Program-made: the position numbers and the translations under genes
In this document: piece after piece, positions 14,716 through 28,756 of the stretch
How positions within the stretch are numbered: position 1 is the stretch's first letter
How the letters are laid out: each line of letters starts with the position of its first letter
NCBI GenBank assembly: GCA_003254885.1
Contig: QANT01009345.1
Coordinates: forward strand, 32,775-96,774
Source of the DNA: Purshia tridentata
Lineage: Eukaryota; Streptophyta; Magnoliopsida; Rosales; Rosaceae
Length of the DNA stretch: 64,000 nucleotides
Direction of reading: 5' to 3'
The notes under the pieces: generated by a model
Told to the model about the DNA's origin: nothing
Database searches by the model: none
Seen by the model: only the letters and a program-made list of their open reading frames with translations

Positions 14716-17700
14716 TCACATCATAAACAGGTACTTCAGATCCTCTACTGTAAGGCGAGTCTGACGACCACCAGTTTCATCCTCTCCAAACGCAGATGCA
14801 ACCATCTCTCTCTTCTTTTGCTGCCCAAAACACCATATAAATTATCAGAATAGCGGGACGGGATTATGCATAATAAATTTATCAGCCTAGTAAAACTTAT
14901 ACAGGTTAATGCAAAGCGTTCATCTCTTCTCCTACGGCAGTCTTAAAAATATCAACAAGACAACAACAATGGAAGGAAGACTTATGTAAACTGCTCTACA
15001 GTATACCAGGTGGGGACTAGAGAAAAACTAGGTTCAAATATATTATGCTCCAAAAAGATCAAGTCAAATATATTTTCCTTTGTCCACCCAGTTATCCTGA
15101 CAAGCCAATTTGTCAATGCCATGATGATGTACCCACCATTACAGATATGCAGAAAAACATACTAACTCCAGGTCTTCACAACAAAAGGTAAACCAACTAA
15201 CCAAGTTATTTTCCCTAATGCCACTGTTGCAGTACACAAGAAACTTCAGTTAAATTAAAAGCAAGTGTTAGCTAGTACATGACTCCATATGAAAGTGTAC
15301 AACTTGCACCTAAAGTAATCGTTGGTATAACAAATACATGCATGACGATACTAATGTAAATGCTCCAGTTTTTATTCTCACTTGTCATAAATTTGAACAA
15401 GATTACAGCATTTAACCAACAACTCCAGCGATAAAACCAAATATCTCCAGACAACCACCAAGTGTAACTTTGTAATATTAAATCTTGGACTGTAGTGATT
15501 AAAAAGTAAACTATAAACAAGCGAGAAAATTACAAAAGAATGCAAGCACAATACCTGAAGGGCTAAAATACGATCTTCAACAGTATCTCTCACAGTCAAC
15601 CGTAAAACTGTAACAGGACGAGTCTGTCCAATACGATGTGCTCTGTCAATTGCTTGATCTTCAGTGGTAGGATTCCACCACAGGTCCAAAAGAAGAACAT
15701 GGCAAGCTGCAACCATGTTGAGACCAAGACTAGCTGCTTTCAAAGACATAATCATAACCGACACCTACAAGAAACAGTGTCAAAATTAAATTTGAAATAT
15801 AATAGTTCCACAATATAAATTTGATAAATGATATCAAGATATCATGATTTCCACAAACCTCTGGAAGGGTGTTAAAATCCTTCACAGCTTTATCTCTGGC
15901 AACAACCGACATTGTTCCATCAAGTCTTCTGTACTCAATGGAAGAAGTTTTAAGACATTCTTCAAGCAAGTCCAGCATCCTTGTCCACTGAGAAAAGACT
16001 ATTGCTTTTTCTCTAACTACCTTATTTGAATTCTTAGAACTTCTCTCCACTTCCAAGTTCTGTATATCAGTAACACCCTCAAGTGATTCAACTGCACCAA
16101 TATCAGAAGAGTTTTCAGAACAGCTGGCATTTCCATCAACTCTATCCTTTAAGCAACTAATACCCGAAGTATAATCCCGCGGTTTACACATTGAGCACAG
16201 AACCTCAAGAGCAGCCTTAATCTTCGAAGAATTATACATGCGATCCTCATAGAAAGACTCTACTGCATCAAAAACTTCAGAACCAATGCTATCTGGATCA
16301 GGCTGGTCAGAAAGAGAACTGGTTAAAGTGGCTTTTGAAAACACTGAAGAAGTGTTGAGTCGAACTTTGCAATTTGTGTTGGGGCATTGGTTGTCATCAC
16401 TGGTCAGGTGTTCACAAATGCATTGGCTACAGAAGACATGACCACATTCGGAAACAACAGCATCTTCAGGCGGATCCTTAATAAAAAACAAAAAAAAACA
16501 AAAAAAAGGGTGTCAAAACAATTAAAAAAGCCAAATCAATTTCTCAACCTGCCATAAGTCTAATTTGACAGTCAATGCATGAAGACGACTTCAAAGAGGA
16601 TAAAATAAAAGGGATAAATCTAAAGCATATCAAGCGATAAAGGGCAATACAAATGCACCTCAACTTCTATATACTTCATCACACAAACATGGGAATGATA
16701 ACAAAGAAGAAAAAGGGTAATAAGCCCTATCCTCTTTATTGTCTTTCAGAACAATGCACCTATATAATTTATACAAATTTCATATCAATAAGATGCACCA
16801 CGATAAGAAAACACTACCAGACTTATTATGCAATGCAAGCACATCAAACTAAGTGGAAGAACATCTACATAGGCTATACCAACTATGCACATTAACAGTT
16901 GTGCAGCCAACGCCATCCAAACATTTCAGCAGCAGGAATGCACCCATTTAAGTGCACATCAAACCATTAGGTATACAACTTAAAATGAAAATTATGACCC
17001 CAAAAAAAAAAAAAGAAGCAAAAGTAAGCACTTACATTGCAAATGCCACATATTGCCAAAGAAGCTTCTAAACAGTTCTGAAGGTATAATTGTTTGTCAC
17101 GAGGAAGTTTCTTTGCCTTCTCAACTGAAGATCTCCATAAAGAATGTGAATCATAACGTCTAACAAGAAGAGGGTGATCACAAGCTTGTCGAAGACGCAA
17201 AAGCATCAACAAAATGTTAACATAATTTTGTTTGACAGTTCCAGCAGCTGCATATTCCTGACATGTCAACCATACATAATTGAGATAATAACCAAAGGCA
17301 ATTAAACAAGGATGCCACACATAAATCATAGAAACATACTCAGATGCAAAAAACTAAAAGCTCCCTTTCAAGAAAGAAGAGGGAACAATCACAACAAATA
17401 AGCAAGCAAATCCAATATCTAACTCCAAACTAACTTCCCCAGTAAAAAACATACTTCAAACTGAGCACGTGAATCAGCTTCTAGCCTGGAGTAGAAATCT
17501 CGTTCTTCCTTTGAAAATTCCACCCTTTTCAACTCTATAGATTTGGGAGGTAAAGTAATAATAGGTTCTCCATCAAGAAGTGTGCCTAAAGCAAATAATT
17601 ACCATCAGATGGTCATAAACCAATGCAGATCAAATAGATGTTTACAATAAGAATGACAATAAGAATAAATTTACAGTCAAGAGTTCAGGAATATTATAGA

Positions 17701-20700
17701 ATGTCTATAGTCATAAACAGTTCCTTTTTAATGTAAAGCAAGTTCTGAAAGAAAACATCGCATGAACTTCAAATTCACATCAGTAGCAGAAACTAAGGGT
17801 TTTTTCTCTTTCTGGAGAGACAAAAACTAAGCTTATTAAATAATGATATATCCTTACTAGTAGTTTTCCAAAAGCACCAATAAACTACTAGAGTAAAATT
17901 ATCAAAATAAGTACTAATTTTTTTTTATTCAAGGAGAAATACACAACCAAGGAGCAGAACCTTCAGTTTGATCCTACCTTTTGTACGGCGTAACATAATT
18001 GTCTTCAGAACAGCTTGTAGTTTTCTGTACCCTTTCGCTGGGTTCTTATTAATTGGGACCTTAATTGTAGAACAAAATGACTTGTATACAGCATAAGGGT
18101 CATACTTGAGAAATCTGAAGTAGCTATAAAGATCATCAATCGCATTCTGGATAGGAGTCCCTGATAAGCACCACCTACGTTTCGCACGAAGACCCCAACA
18201 GGCCCTAGCGACTTGAGTTCTGTGATTCTTAATACTCTGGGCCTCATCCAGGACAACCCTAAACCATCCAACCTTAGCAAGAGGGCGAGCAACAGACTCG
18301 AGCACTGCACTGTCCAATCCCTTTTTACCCTTTGAACTCTTGTTATCATATTTCCTTTTCTTACTGGACAAGAACCCCATATCGTACTCTTCTGACTTTC
18401 CTTTCTCTTCATCATCTTCATCAACGAGAGGCTGCTTTGGGACCTCCATGCTGACAATTGAATATGTAGTGAGGACAACATCATACTTAGCCAACTCACA
18501 AGGATCCCTTGTTCGGCTGCTTCCATGGTAAACTAGCACCGAGAGATTGGCTTTTCCGGTTACCTTATTATGCAACTCATCAGCCCATTGCCGTAAGACA
18601 CTTGTGGGACAAACAACAAGTGTTCCAGCAGCAGGCCTGCCCTTTGCTTGTATCAAAGGTTTCATGCTATTCTTTGGAGTTGCATTTGAGATAACTTCAT
18701 AGGCATCAGCATCTTGCTTCCTTTCACCAAACTCGGAAAGCATATCATCATCCTTGTCCAAATCAAGAGTTTCCAGCTCACACTTTTTTACATCTTGACA
18801 GGCTCCAAGAGATGAAGGCCTTTCCTTAAGTATAAGTGCAATTGTTGATATTGTTTTTCCCAATCCCTAGAAAATGAAGATATATAAACCCAAAAGAATA
18901 TTAGGCACAAGTCCTTGACAGATAAAATAGTGTTAGCACATTAAGACTGAATGGCATAGACCTGATCATCTGCAAGAATTCCTCCTGAACAATGCAAACT
19001 AGCTGTCTCCTTTTGAACCATCCATGCCAACGCAATTCTCTGTCCAGAACATGAGTTAAACTTAAAAGGACCCAATTCACAAACATGCATAAATGCACAC
19101 AAAGCAGGGTATCCAAAACATAGCATATCAAGAACACAGCCATACAATAAAATGTAGGCATGAAGAAGTAGACTCCTTTACAAACCATTTAGTAAACCCA
19201 GTCACAATTTGAGAGAACACGTGCAACTGGTAGTGCATTTACAAGCTTTCTGCATGTCTGTTGGAATACAATAGTATAACCATTTTCTTTACCTTGAAAC
19301 ATAGCAATAACCATTACAAGCACAAACCTGTATCCAAGTTTATTTTAGGGGATTGTCACAGTACCAGAACATAGATACCTATCACACAAGATAACCATTT
19401 TCTTTAGCTTGAAACATAGCAATAACCATTACAAGCACAAACCTGTATCCAAGTTTATTTTAGGAGATTGTCACAGTACCAGAACATGGATACCTATCAC
19501 ACAAGATCCCCAATGGGACCATCCTATTGCCTTTTTGTAGGTGTTGCAAAATATATCAATGCTTTCATCGAATCCCAACCACAAAAGCCCACAAACTAAT
19601 ATCTTCAATTAAAGTTAAGTGGAAAAAAAAAGGGTAAAATTCAAAACCTGATGTCGCAAAAGAGGTACTGCTAAAAGTCCATCTGGTGGAATAGCTTCTG
19701 ACTTGGGCTGTGCAAGATCCTGCAATGCATCACAAAGTATGTCTCACCAAGGTTTCAGATCTCAAGTTTCGGTGATAGGCATATACACTATTTTTTTCAC
19801 CAAGCATCCAACATGATACCACCAAAAATATGTTTAGCATATAAGAAGAAAAGTAAATGAATAATAATAATAATAATAAGAGCTTTTGAGCATTCCATAA
19901 AAATAGCATATCTCCAGAACTACTGAGGCAAGAAAATTCCAGACCAAAAGAGCTAACCTGCAATGCTACTCTCAAAATCAATTGCTCATCTCTTGCCTTG
20001 AATCTCATGCCCCCCACTCCTGCGTAATGATCACTATGCGTCAATTGCTGTGATGTAACAAGGGTATTTCCAGGCACTGGAGATCGATTCAAGGGCACAG
20101 TATAACTAGTATTGCTAACCACTGGAGAGCGGCTTAAGGGTGCCGGATGACTGAAATCTTCAATAATGCATACATCAAAGTCATCTTCTGCAGGGGATTT
20201 GTCTGAGAAGTTGCTATGAATTGATTCGGGGCTGACTTTTGAAAGATGAAAACCCACACTCTTAGGTTGAGTGAGTATAGTCTCACATTTGTCCTTAATA
20301 TAACCCTGATTCTTACTTGAAGTGAATGGCTGAGCACCTGGAAAATAATGTTCTGAAGCATTTAAATTCACAGATCCACCATCAATGAGGGAGGTAGAAC
20401 TTCCATTTATATTATCTCGAGAAAAGCAAGCCCTCTTAGATGCAAAAATCATGTCTTCTTTGCCATGAGTTGAGTTACCAAGATTCTGAGTTGATATACC
20501 AAAACCTGAAAGTTTCGAATTTTTGTCAAAAAAATTACCATCACCACTGTAAGAAGGCTTTCTACTGACAGCTTCATCCATGACTCGAAAAGAATGGCAC
20601 ATAACACTACTAGGTGCAGCCAAGTCATCAATCTTTTCATCCTTCACACTAATGGCTTCTTTCTTGTTTGACATGTATGTCTGAGAAGAGCTCAAAGGCT

Positions 20701-22792
20701 CGATAGATGCCTTGTTGTCAACAGGACTAGAGTCAGCATCAAATGAAGAATTTCCACTGATTCCGGATATACAATTATTACTTTCATATCTAAGATCCCA
20801 AGGCTTTACATCTAAAGCATCAACCATCGACGGCTCAAAACCAGAATTACCAGTTATTCCATCCTGACCATTTAAATTCAACTTACTACTAGAGCTTGAA
20901 CTATCAGTTTGAAACTCCCCTGAATCATCCTTCACGTTAGTCATCATTTCTTCATTACTTGGAAAAAAGTGACAATAATAACTACTAGGACTATGATGCA
21001 TTGAGGCATCAGCCAAATATTGATCATCTAAGCTCATGCCATAGATACCTGTATAGTCACTGTAAACATCAGAATTTTGACAGAGGGTTGACTCAGTAGA
21101 AGTAACGTTTTGAGAACACATATCTACATCTGTGAAGTATATTTCCATAGATGTACAAGAATTATTTTCTGATGGTCCCAAAGTTTCCGTGGTATTTTCT
21201 CCCAAAGCACCATAGGTTCTGGAATTTAAATCCAAGTTTTCGATACCAAGGCGTTGTGGAGCATCTGCAATTATCAGAAGACATATATTAGTGCTTCCAT
21301 TCAACCTCAAAATCAAAAGCAATACAAAGCGCACATGCAATGATTTAGAGAAAAACTTCAAACACGTGTTAAAAATGTCAATTCCTTAGTCCACTTTATA
21401 TCTTCTAAGTATTAACATACGTTCATAATCAACTTTTGCCGCCACATTAGCTTTCCCCAGCAAGACATTGACATCTCTATGGTCCAAAACATGATTAGCA
21501 TGTCCTCCAGCAAAACTAGATGCCGTACTACATGTGGGCTGTGAAACTCCAACCCTCTCTGTGAAGCACGCCTCCTTGCCTGGAACCAACGAAATCCAGT
21601 CTTTAAGACTTGTAGAGCACGCATGCCCAGGAGAGCCAGTGCGCGCTGACAGTTCCTTCTCTTTGTAGTCAACAATCATTGCAGGGTTCCCTGCAGACTC
21701 AAAAGAACCACCTTGACCCCCTGCCCCAGAATCTGAAGCTTCTGAGCTGTATGGAGGATGCCATGAGTCAGGGCCCCTTAAATGATTGTCGGTAGGCGGT
21801 GCTTCATTTAACACTTGAGATCCTAAACAACAACCAAAGAAACAAATAATCAACTCTATTAAATGTAAATATTTGTAATATACGCTCCAGAATCCTGCAG
21901 CATTAGAGAAGACAGCAAAATACTGCCTAGAAAAGTATGCCATAGATCAAGGAAACAAATAATAAGTTTAAAAAACCAAAATAAACAAAAAAAGAAAATC
22001 AGCACAAAATAATTTACCACTTTCGAGCTGGACACTCTCATGGTAACCATTATAAGGAACTGCTTCAGTTTGCAATGCATTTTCCACTGACAAATCCTCT
22101 GGACAACTCTGCATTAAAAAATAATAATTTGACTAGATCGAAACATGAAATTAAAAAATAAGCAAACAGGAAGCCATGGTGCTAACATAAACAAATTGCT
22201 AACAAGTGCTAGAGGGTAAAGTTAACTGAATGTACCAATAAATAAAAGCAAGAAAGGCATGTCAATATAATCATAAACCCCTTTGGTATTTCCTGTTAGT
22301 ATCATGTAATATATTCCTAAACCCCTTTGGGCTATTAAAAAGAAGAAATTCGCAAAACTGGATCTTTCTAATCAACGGCGCCATCATTATCCACGAATAA
22401 CAAGCTGAAATTAAGTGTTTCCACTAGAATTGCATATAAAGCTTTCCATATGCAGACGCGTACAGGTACGAACACAAGTTCTAACTTTAAGTTGCACTAT
22501 ACGCAGCCGAATGTCCACAAGAAATTCCGCACATGCAAAATTTGCATATTTTACAGTAACCCAAGTATCAAAAAACCAAAATTTCCCAAATATGCAAATA
22601 AAGTTCAATCATTTTCCAAGAAAGTTGTACGGAAATTACCTGGGGTTCTTCAGCAAGAAGGCGATAGAACGTGTCAAGATCTATCGACAAACCCTCGCCT
22701 TCGAAATCATCGCCGTCAAAAACCTCTCCGGTTAATGCATCAGGGGCCGGTAACTCGTCCCAGCAAATCGAGCTGTCGTCCGCCTTCAACAT
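14716..22792 (-). CDS. SNF2-family helicase with RING finger (FRG/CHR27-CHR28 type)
   Basis: Twelve exons (22792-22640, 22108-22018, 21822-21421, 21264-19958, 19719-19648, 19039-18962, 18866-17978, 17585-17455, 17257-17036, 16476-15859, 15764-15555, 14820-14716) encode 1425 residues. The first ~620 residues are acidic/Ser-rich and unstructured. The SNF2 ATPase follows: [13 protein letters not shown] (Walker A, about 695-706), [20 protein letters not shown] at 908-911 (DEAQ instead of DEAH), [10 protein letters not shown]3HC4 RING (CGIC...CGHVFC..C.C...C...C, about 1111-1155) interrupts it, then the helicase C lobe ([44 protein letters not shown]). This RAD5/RAD16/ULS1-like layout matches plant FRG proteins, nuclear factors linked to small-RNA-directed DNA methylation. 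DFDVCIIED near residue 580 resembles a SUMO-interacting motif. The intron between exons 9 and 10 splits the RING. A duplicated 115-bp block lies in intron 5. Confidence 0.93.
19276..19505. repeat. 115-bp tandem duplication in intron 5 of the SNF2-RING gene
   Basis: Copies 19276-19390 and 19391-19505 both start ataaccattttcttta and end cctatcacacaag. I count three substitutions (taccttg/tagcttg, ggggat/ggagat, acatag/acatgg). It lies wholly within the intron between exons 5 and 6, away from the splice sites. Confidence 0.93.
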
Positions 22793-22796
22793 ACTG

Positions 22797-22805
22797 AAAC
22801 CCTAA
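22797..22805. promoter_or_regulatory. telo-box-like motif in the SNF2-RING leader
   Basis: AAACCCTAA on the plus strand immediately precedes the start codon at 22792 on the minus strand. Such motifs are common in leaders and promoters of housekeeping and dividing-cell plant genes. The neighbouring GID8 leader carries two related TAGGGTTT motifs at 24823-24830 and 24872-24879. Confidence 0.35.
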
Positions 22806-24972
22806 TCCTAGCTTCTTCACTCTTCAGCCTTATGAAAACCCCGACCAGAACCAGTCCGATTAAACTTCGAATTTAGAAACAAAAACCTGGATCCGAGCAA
22901 TTGCAATCGCATTCTCAACGAAACCACCCGATCAATTCTAGCGAGAGAGAGAGCGTTTGGATCGCTGTCGATTTAGGAGGGTTTCTGCGAAAGTTCTCGG
23001 CGCGACTTTTCTTTTATAACTTTTTTTCTTTTTTCTTTTTTGTCCTCAAAGTCGCGCGGGTCGTGAAGAATGTGGTGGCGCAGGTTTAGAATTGGGTATG
23101 GGTTTTTGGGGTGCGTAGGTTAAGGACTCGTTCTATTTTGTGGTTGGTCGGTGGTTTTGGGGGTGTTTGGGCGTCGGAGTAGACTTTGTTCATTCTTTTT
23201 ATACGCCATGGTTTCGTTTTCCCACTAGAACTATGATTTGGATGATAACATCGCAGACGACAATTTTGATTTTTTATTCGGCCACGTCACTAGTCACGGG
23301 CACCGATTGCTTCATTTTTTATCTTCCTTAATTAAGGTTTGCAATAGCTAAATTTTAATTACACCACTCATCTTGTCCAAAATAGGCAATGTAATTAAAA
23401 CGAGACTACATTTTAACTTAAATTATGCACCCAGCTCTCTCTTTCAGTTAACACAGCAAGATATATAATCAGATAGCTCTTTATTTTTATCTTTTATCAA
23501 ATCACCTTAGTCATTAAGAAATCGTTATTCATTATTGTATTGATCTTAAAAATACTTTATTTAGAAAAAGTTTTTGTTTGTCATAGTATATTATTAAGAT
23601 ATTAGAGGCAAAGTAAAGTTATTTGGCTTGTGAATTACTTTGAGACTCGAACTTATGGTCAACATAAATATTCATCAATTTTAATATTACTTGAGTTAAA
23701 GCTGATGCACATTATTAGACTCTACACTCCAACTTAGTGTCATTGTTACAATTTGACAATACATAAAATAGATATATCCAGGTTAAATTTTGATTGCCTT
23801 TTTTTATTTTTATTATATTGAATAGAATCAAACTTTGAATCTAAATTAATTCAAATATTTATTCGTCTCATTCTCATTATTTAGACCAACTTTATAAATG
23901 CTTAGATTAAATTATTATCATAAATAGAAAATATACTATACAAGTTGAAAACTATATATTAGATTTGTGGAGTGAAGTCTAACATTTTTTTGTTGGGATT
24001 GTAAAGTTTTTTAAGATTGACGGATGACAAAAGAAAAATGTTATTTTATATCTTAAAATAGTGTTGCCATAGTAATGTAGATTATACCCATTCATGCAAA
24101 GTTGTCCATTCTTATTAATATTATCCTCATAAAATGGAAACTTATTATTTATATGGTACTAGAAAACTTTTTCTGTAAGATATTATGGAACATGTTTGTA
24201 CCTGGCACCTGCACAAATTTACTATTAATTAGCTTTCCTAATTTTCTGTGCATGTTCCGAAATTTCCAACTTGGCAAGCGGCCAATGCGTACTTGTAAAA
24301 TATATTTATGATCCCGAGCCGGGCTGGAGGATCAGATTCAGGCCCAAAATTAAGCGCGTAAAAGCCCAATAGTTTAGTGAACCGGAGTTTTTTTTGGGCC
24401 GGTGTGAGCCGGAGTTATATGCAAGGTTTGACTGCATATTCCTTTATTTTTTAGTGAAGATAAATAAGGCTGAGTGCATATTCACGTAACACGTCAAATT
24501 CCATGTAAACAAATTTCTAAAAAATACCAGGACCCGACCCGATTTGATCAGGACCCAAATTAAAGGGTAACCCGAAAACACAAACCAAACCCAGAGGATC
24601 TGAGCTGCGAGAAGAAAGGGATCGCCGGAATTCCAATCACTCACTCACACACACAAAAAGCATTATATATATAGTTTGCAATCATAGCAAACTCAGCACT
24701 TCTTCAACGTACCTTTTACTTCACTATTTTTCCGGCAAACACTTGGCTTGGAGAAAGTTTTATCGGGAAAATTGCCACTCAGCTACAGTAATATTGATAT
24801 TTCCATCGCGGTTTTGCAGAACTAGGGTTTGGATTTAAGGTCCTCAGTCTTCGGTCACTGTTCGGTGCTTCTAGGGTTTCCGTCGCAATTTCAGTCGGCG
24901 CGTAAATTTTAGAGGGCGATTTGAAGGAAGTAGTTGTGGGAATTGAATAATGGGCTTCAAGGCGGTGCACTG
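22806..24972. other. shared divergent promoter region, SNF2-RING / GID8
   Basis: The 2.2 kb between divergent start codons at 22792 and 24973 should hold both promoters and leaders. The centre (about 23340-24300) is very AT-rich and unremarkable. The flanks have C/T-rich or TAGGGTTT-containing leader sequence. ORFs at 22901-23089 and 23140-23331 look like chance. Confidence 0.5.
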
Positions 24973-27939
24973 ATGTCACTGTTCTGGATTGTGATTCATC
25001 AGCTTGCAGAGATCGAAGCAATGGTAAACTGACCACTGTTTATCAATTCTAGTTACGTGGTTGTAGTAGCTCAATTTTGAGTTCTCAATTTTGAGCATAT
25101 TACAATTTCCATTGAGCATAAAGAATTGTGTTTGAATAAGAGGGTATGTTCTATGGCAATGCAATTGTTCTAACATTTCTATTTTGTCGTGCACAGGCTA
25201 CGTCGAAGAAAGTAATTACGAGGGAAGAGTGGGAGAAGAAGCTTAATGATGTAAAGATTAGGAAAGAAGATATGAATAAATTGGTGATGAATTTTCTTGT
25301 CACTGAGGGTTACGTGGATGCTGCTGAGAAATTCCGGAAGGAATCTGGAACCGAGCGTATCCTTCTTTCGTTTATAAATCCATGGCCCTGTTTTTATTGT
25401 TAGTGCCTTTGTGGTGTAGTTCATTTTGTACTCTATGTTCTTCTGTGTCTCCTTATGGTTAGATAGCAGATATTGATCTTGCAACAATCACAGACCGCAT
25501 GGCTGTCAAGAAGGCGGTACAATGTGGTAATGTGGAGGACGCAATTGACAAAGTAAACGACTTAAATCCCGAGGTAGGATGCCATTTTGTAACTTTATAA
25601 TTAAATTTCTGGGTAGTCTAGTTAGAAATTATGAGCTACTTATCTATTCTTTGCTGAAATCCTATATTATTTATTTGTTCTGTTTCATTTGCTAATCTCT
25701 AAGTCTTGGGTTACATATTAAGTGTGGCAGTGCGATGTGAATGATCATTAGTCATGGATGTTGTCCAAACTTGATATGAAGTCTAACCTCATATGAAGTT
25801 CCTTTGGAATTGAGGTTGAAACAATGTATCAAATAGTCACCTACTCACCTGTATGATGATAATCATGAGATTCTTTATGTGTGGAACGTAAACCACTTTA
25901 CCAGCCTTGTGTTTACCTTGAATATTTAAATGTGAACTTGGTCTTTATCAGGTTATTATGTTAGTCCATATTTTTTAATGACATTATAGATGATTGCAAA
26001 GTTTAATTGAAATTGCGAGAGTAATCTACCTGTAATCAGGGATTAGTTTGTCAAGCAGGATATGTTATTCATGACTTTTTCTGTTTGGGACTTGAGCCCT
26101 AGAGAAGTTTACCATTAAATGCATAATGTTTCTTGATTTGTCTGTAATAGAATTCTTTCCCTCGATGGAATTTGAAAGTTGGTTGCCTGACTTTTTATCT
26201 AGCACTAACTTATGGGTAGGAGAGAATATTGAGCTATTCAAATCTTAGAAGAGAAAAGGAAAAAACACAAAAGATCTGGACTCTGTCAAAATCATGGGAG
26301 AAAAAGTTCATTAATTCCTAGTCCTAAATTTAAGCTAGTAAAAGTTTGTTGGTTTCATTTTAAAAATGGTATTCATAGAATCTTCTGGACTACTACTTTA
26401 GCATTGTAATTGAGTGACCAAAATACCCATCACTAGGGCATTTGATAGCTACATTTGCTAGTTGGGTGTGCCTCATAGAACCTCAATCAGTTGATACCAA
26501 CTTTTAAAATCCAAAGAGCAGCATGTAAGCAAACTATAAATAGGGTGACTCACTTGCAGTGTGGTCATTCCACCTCTGATGTCAGATACATGGTTATCAA
26601 GGTTTCAAGGTTCTCTGGAGTACTTGAAAGAAGGTGGGTCTGAAATGGTTCCTCTGTATGAATCTTTCAAAGATTTGTGAGTCAGGACACAAGGGCGAAT
26701 GTAGCATCATTGGGAATCTGAAAGGCTATACACAAAGTTGCCTTTCGATGCTGTTTTATTTTCTTACCTTATTTGATTATGAGAATCAGAAGTGTTTATA
26801 ATAGAGATCATTCACAAGTAATTTTTTGCCTTTTTATGTTTTGATTCATTCTATTTCTTTAGAGAATATTACTTGAAATTTGTAACCGAGTAGCCTGTTA
26901 ATTTTATTTTAAAACCAATTATTTCAATTAATTTCAAGATCTGTGAAAACTCTGTTTGCAGATTCTGGATACAAATCCCCAATTATTTTTCCATCTCCAA
27001 CAGCAAAGGTTGATAGAACTAATTCGGAATGGAAAAGTAGAGGAGGCTCTTGAGTTTGCTCAGGAAGAGCTAGCACCAAGGGGAGAAGAAAATGTAAGAT
27101 TCTCCTTGTATCTTTGCTTTGATTGACTATATGATGTGTATGATTGATGGTCCTTGTAACTTTGCTTTGATGGACTACAGTTTTAAGTTTCTTCTGGCTT
27201 TCTACCTAACTCCATTCAATGAATTGCATTGAATTTGTTGATTAATTAAGCAAAGTTGCATTATTGAAATTTTTACCAAGGTCAAAGATAGTTTCTCATT
27301 TATTGATTGCTTCATTTGACCATATTCCAGTGTCAAACTTTGTATCATTGTATATATTGATTCTTCTATCTGGTCCTAAGAAAATCAAAATAATTTATTA
27401 TTTACTAATACCATTACTTGCAGCAAAGCTTTTTAGAAGAGTTGGAGAGGACTGTTGCACTGCTAGCTTTTGAAGATGTGTCCAACTGTCCTGTTGGAGA
27501 GCTTCTGGACATATCACAGCGCCTAAAGACAGCAAGTGAGGTGAATGCAGCGATCCTTACCAGCCAGAGTCATGAAAAAGGTTAGTATAGGTCTACCGTT
27601 GCTTGCATTATCAACTGCATTAGAGAACATAACTGGAGGTGGGATGGGTTGAAAGATGCCCAGAATTGACACCACCTTGTTATTGTGTATTATGTTTATT
27701 ATTCATCTTAAAAAGAATTCTTTAAGAGGAGATTTCTATACACATCTTATCTAGTGAATGCCAATGCAAGTCTCAAAGAGGATGATAAGTTTTGTGTGTT
27801 TTGTTGTCCTACCACAGACCCGAAACTTCCAAGCTTGTTGAAGATGCTGATATGGGCCCAGAACCAGCTTGATGATAAAGCTGCTTATCCTCGGATAAAT
27901 GATCTATCCACTGCCATGCTAGAAGACCCCGCTGTCTAA
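24973..27939 (+). CDS. GID8 / TWA1 homologue (LisH-CTLH protein)
   Basis: Six exons (24973-25023, 25197-25356, 25467-25573, 26962-27093, 27424-27580, 27818-27939) encode 242 residues. After a short N-terminal extension comes [18 protein letters not shown] LisH motif ([18 protein letters not shown], about 44-62), a CTLH region ([18 protein letters not shown]...LN) and a CRA region ([25 protein letters not shown]...[15 protein letters not shown]) follow. This is the architecture of GID8, a scaffold subunit of the conserved GID/CTLH E3 ubiquitin ligase. Plant homologues are highly conserved, and the sequence fits closely along its length. The exon 3 acceptor is the first AG of TAGCAG (25465-25466); the second would break the frame. 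The alternative start is the Met at 25021. Intron 3 is about 1.4 kb. Confidence 0.93.
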
Positions 27940-28756
27940 AGGAGGCCTTATCTCCTCATGTGAGGATTTAGGCTCCGGCTAGGCTTTCATAGAATGAAAA
28001 ATGATGTATGTACCTTTATTGTGAAATGACCATCTCTATTTCTCTTGGATGCTGTTTCATTGTGATGATGCGATCTTTGTTAATTTCTTCTCAATTGCGT
28101 TTACAAGCATTCTCAACCTTTTTACAAATGATTGTTAATAACATCTCTTTCTTTATAATGTTGACATTGTGGAATAAATATTTGGACAATTTTCGGTATA
28201 GCAAAACAGGATTAGCTGAAATCTACGCCATGGTTACTACAACCGTGGTGAACTATGATAATGTATAAAAATTGGTATAGGTGTGGTCCTGTCTAAATTC
28301 TGAGAAGCCAGAATGTACATTCAATCCTCGTTGCCTTGCGGCTTGGGCGGGCTCCCCTTTACTCGAATGATCTCACTTTACGCATACACTCCCCAATAGA
28401 GAATGGGTTTTTTGTATCATATATACCTTCTAATTGAACCTGAATAGGACAATTTAGCATGTAATATCTCTAAGCACTCTAATGATTAGTGAATAAATAT
28501 TAGAGCATTTTAGACAAGCAAGGAAGTTAACATGCATGCAGGAAGAAATTAAAGAAGAATCAGCCGTTTAAAACTTGGCAAGGAGCCAAGTAAAATCAAA
28601 AGCCTCACTTCTAATTTTGATCCATTAATTCTTCCATGGTTTGGAAAATGACCCAACTCTCTACGCGCAAGGCACTTAGCTACCCAACTTTCGGACACTA
28701 CACAAACACAAATACAAAATGAAAGAGAGCAATTTATCTTCCTCTTTCTTCAAACA

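Noticed and set aside
22415-22797. Plus-strand ORFs of 106 and 115 codons over exon 1 of the SNF2-RING gene
   Set aside because: They run antisense across a well-supported exon and intron and have no recognisable domain.
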